In this document: in pieces, positions 6,291-7,061 of the stretch
Layout: each line of letters begins with the position of its first letter
How positions within the stretch are numbered: position 1 is the first letter of the stretch
Assembly (NCBI GenBank): GCA_945861995.1
Contig: CAMAWZ010000125.1
Location: 1 to 7,061 of the forward strand
DNA: 7,061 nt
From: Pseudorhodobacter antarcticus
GTDB lineage: Bacteria > Pseudomonadota > Alphaproteobacteria > Rhodobacterales > Rhodobacteraceae
Direction: 5' to 3'
The notes under the pieces: generated by a model
What the model saw: only the letters and a program-made list of their open reading frames with translations
The model's database searches: none
What the model was told of the DNA's origin: nothing
Program-made: the position numbers and the translations under genes

Positions 6291-6626
6291 ATGAAAGTTG
6301 TTGCACAGCAGTCGGGCGATGCCTTGGTGATCCGCGTGGATCAAGACCGTATCGATGCGGCAAGCGCTATTCAATTCAAAGATCAGATGCGCCAGTTGAC
6401 GCAGGCTGGCGCGCCGCGCGTCGTGCTGGATTTGGCGCAGGTGGCCTTTATCGACAGTTCGGGATTGGGCGCAATTGTGGCTGCAATGAAGGGGCTGGGC
6501 CCAGCGCAAAAGCTGGAGTTATCAGGGTTGACCGACACCGTGAAAAAAGTCTTTCGCTTAACGCGGATGGATACTGTGTTCACCATCCACAGTGATATGC
6601 CCATCAATCTTGCCAAGGCGGGTTAG
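6291..6626 (+). CDS. rbaV: STAS-domain anti-sigma factor antagonist (SpoIIAA/RsbV/RbaV type)
   Basis: This 111-aa single STAS domain is of normal size for the family. It begins with a beta strand (MKVVAQQSGDALVIRV) and a 'D-R-I-D-A-A-S-A' segment. The key block is V-V-L-D-L-A-Q-V-A-F-I-D55-S56-S57-G-L-G-A. By alignment with SpoIIAA, S57 should be the serine phosphorylated by the cognate kinase. In the family, the unphosphorylated form binds the anti-sigma kinase and frees its sigma factor or other target. The start is ATG 6291, with GGGGG 6 nt upstream. The kinase gene begins 3 nt after this stop, so the two are surely co-expressed. The rbaV name is by analogy with R. capsulatus and should be confirmed by orthology. 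The palindrome at its ribosome binding site hints at post-transcriptional or repressor control. Confidence 0.88.
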   Translation: MKVVAQQSGDALVIRVDQDRIDAASAIQFKDQMRQLTQAGAPRVVLDLAQVAFIDSSGLGAIVAAMKGLGPAQKLELSGLTDTVKKVFRLTRMDTVFTIHSDMPINLAKAG

Positions 6627-6629
6627 GTC

Positions 6630-7061
6630 ATGACTGCACATTATAGTTTTCGCAGGCAGGCCAGCCACGTGATTGTCCATGCCGATGCTTTGGCCGTGCG
6701 GCGCGGCCTTGCCAGCCTGTTCGCGCAAGAGCCGCTGAATTGCCTGTCTGATGATCTGCGCGGTACGGCCGAAATCGTCATGGCCGAAGTTCTAAACAAC
6801 ATTGTCGAACACGCCTATGCTGAACAGTCTGGGGCGATCGAAGTGGCCGTGGATTTGGGTGACCATGGTTTGGAATGCACCATCACCGATAGCGGCGCGC
6901 CCATGCCCAGCGACGATTTGCCAAAGGGCAAACCCCATGCGCTAGATCAGATGGACGATCTGCCCGAAGGCGGTTTTGGCTGGTTTTTGATCCGCAGTTT
7001 GGCGCAAGATTTGCAATACGCGCGTTTTCGCGATCAGAACTTTCTGCGTTTTCGGTTGCCT
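6630..7061 (+). CDS. rbaW: RsbW/RbaW-type anti-sigma factor serine kinase (partial, 3' end outside window)
   Basis: The frame is open from ATG 6630 through 144 codons to the window edge with no stop, so the C-terminus is missing. It is a GHKL ATPase of the HATPase_c/RsbW type. The N box is E53-V-L-N-N57-I-V-E-H61-A-Y, with the Mg-coordinating asparagine. The G1 box is D87-S88-G89, and the G2 box is G114-G-F-G-W-F-L-I121. This family binds and inhibits a sigma factor or other partner and phosphorylates the STAS antagonist encoded just upstream. The start is 3 nt after the antagonist stop; GGTTAGG at 6621-6627 is a modest ribosome binding site, so coupling is likely. The partner sigma factor and any PP2C phosphatase (RbaY/RsbU role) are not in the window. 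The family is near certain; the RbaW assignment is by analogy. Confidence 0.87.
   Translation, partial: MTAHYSFRRQASHVIVHADALAVRRGLASLFAQEPLNCLSDDLRGTAEIVMAEVLNNIVEHAYAEQSGAIEVAVDLGDHGLECTITDSGAPMPSDDLPKGKPHALDQMDDLPEGGFGWFLIRSLAQDLQYARFRDQNFLRFRLP

Noticed and set aside
6248..6595. Plus-strand frame of 115 aa overlapping the STAS gene in another frame
   Set aside because: It is rich in Arg, Gly and Cys with no domain, and it covers a clear STAS domain read in the frame starting at 6291.

Overview
The window is ordinary chromosomal DNA from an alphaproteobacterium, most likely of the order Rhodobacterales. Four things point there: the moderately high G+C content and tight gene packing; the style of the FtsK, HspQ and LolA proteins; the amidase - DapC-type aminotransferase - ftsK - lolA arrangement; and a STAS/RsbW-type pair resembling the RbaV/RbaW pair of Rhodobacter capsulatus. 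I see no insertion sequence, CRISPR array, tRNA, rRNA or phage gene, and no sign of recent transfer. The taxonomic call is recognition from memory, not a search.

Left part (1-5063, all + strand). The window opens in the last 58 codons of an amidase-signature protein. A 119-bp gap follows, with a weak terminator-like hairpin and a candidate sigma-70 promoter. Next comes a DapC-like N-succinyldiaminopimelate aminotransferase (lysine and peptidoglycan precursor synthesis). Four bases after its stop lies ftsK (septal DNA translocase, 961 aa), so the two are probably co-transcribed. An 82-bp gap then holds a strong inverted repeat and a -10-like TATACT placed so that lolA (periplasmic lipoprotein carrier) could be read from a leaderless mRNA.

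Middle part (5064-5880). A lipoprotein with a lytic-transglycosylase-like fold lies on the minus strand, convergent with lolA. Its lipobox is clear and no inner-membrane retention Asp follows the cysteine, so it is itself a plausible LolA client. A 190-bp divergent intergenic region separates it from hspQ.

Right part (5881-7061, + strand). hspQ (hemimethylated-DNA-binding / Lon-adaptor family) is followed by a STAS anti-sigma-factor antagonist and an RsbW-like serine kinase anti-sigma factor, the latter cut by the window end. These last two form a partner-switching module of the kind that in R. capsulatus (RbaVW) affects gene transfer agent production and stationary-phase survival. Two short inverted repeats precede the STAS gene; one is a perfect 12-bp palindrome that overlaps its ribosome binding site.

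The genes are all of recognisable families, and I do not see a wholly new system. The points most worth following up are the non-coding control elements before lolA and before the STAS gene, and the link of the partner-switching pair to hspQ.
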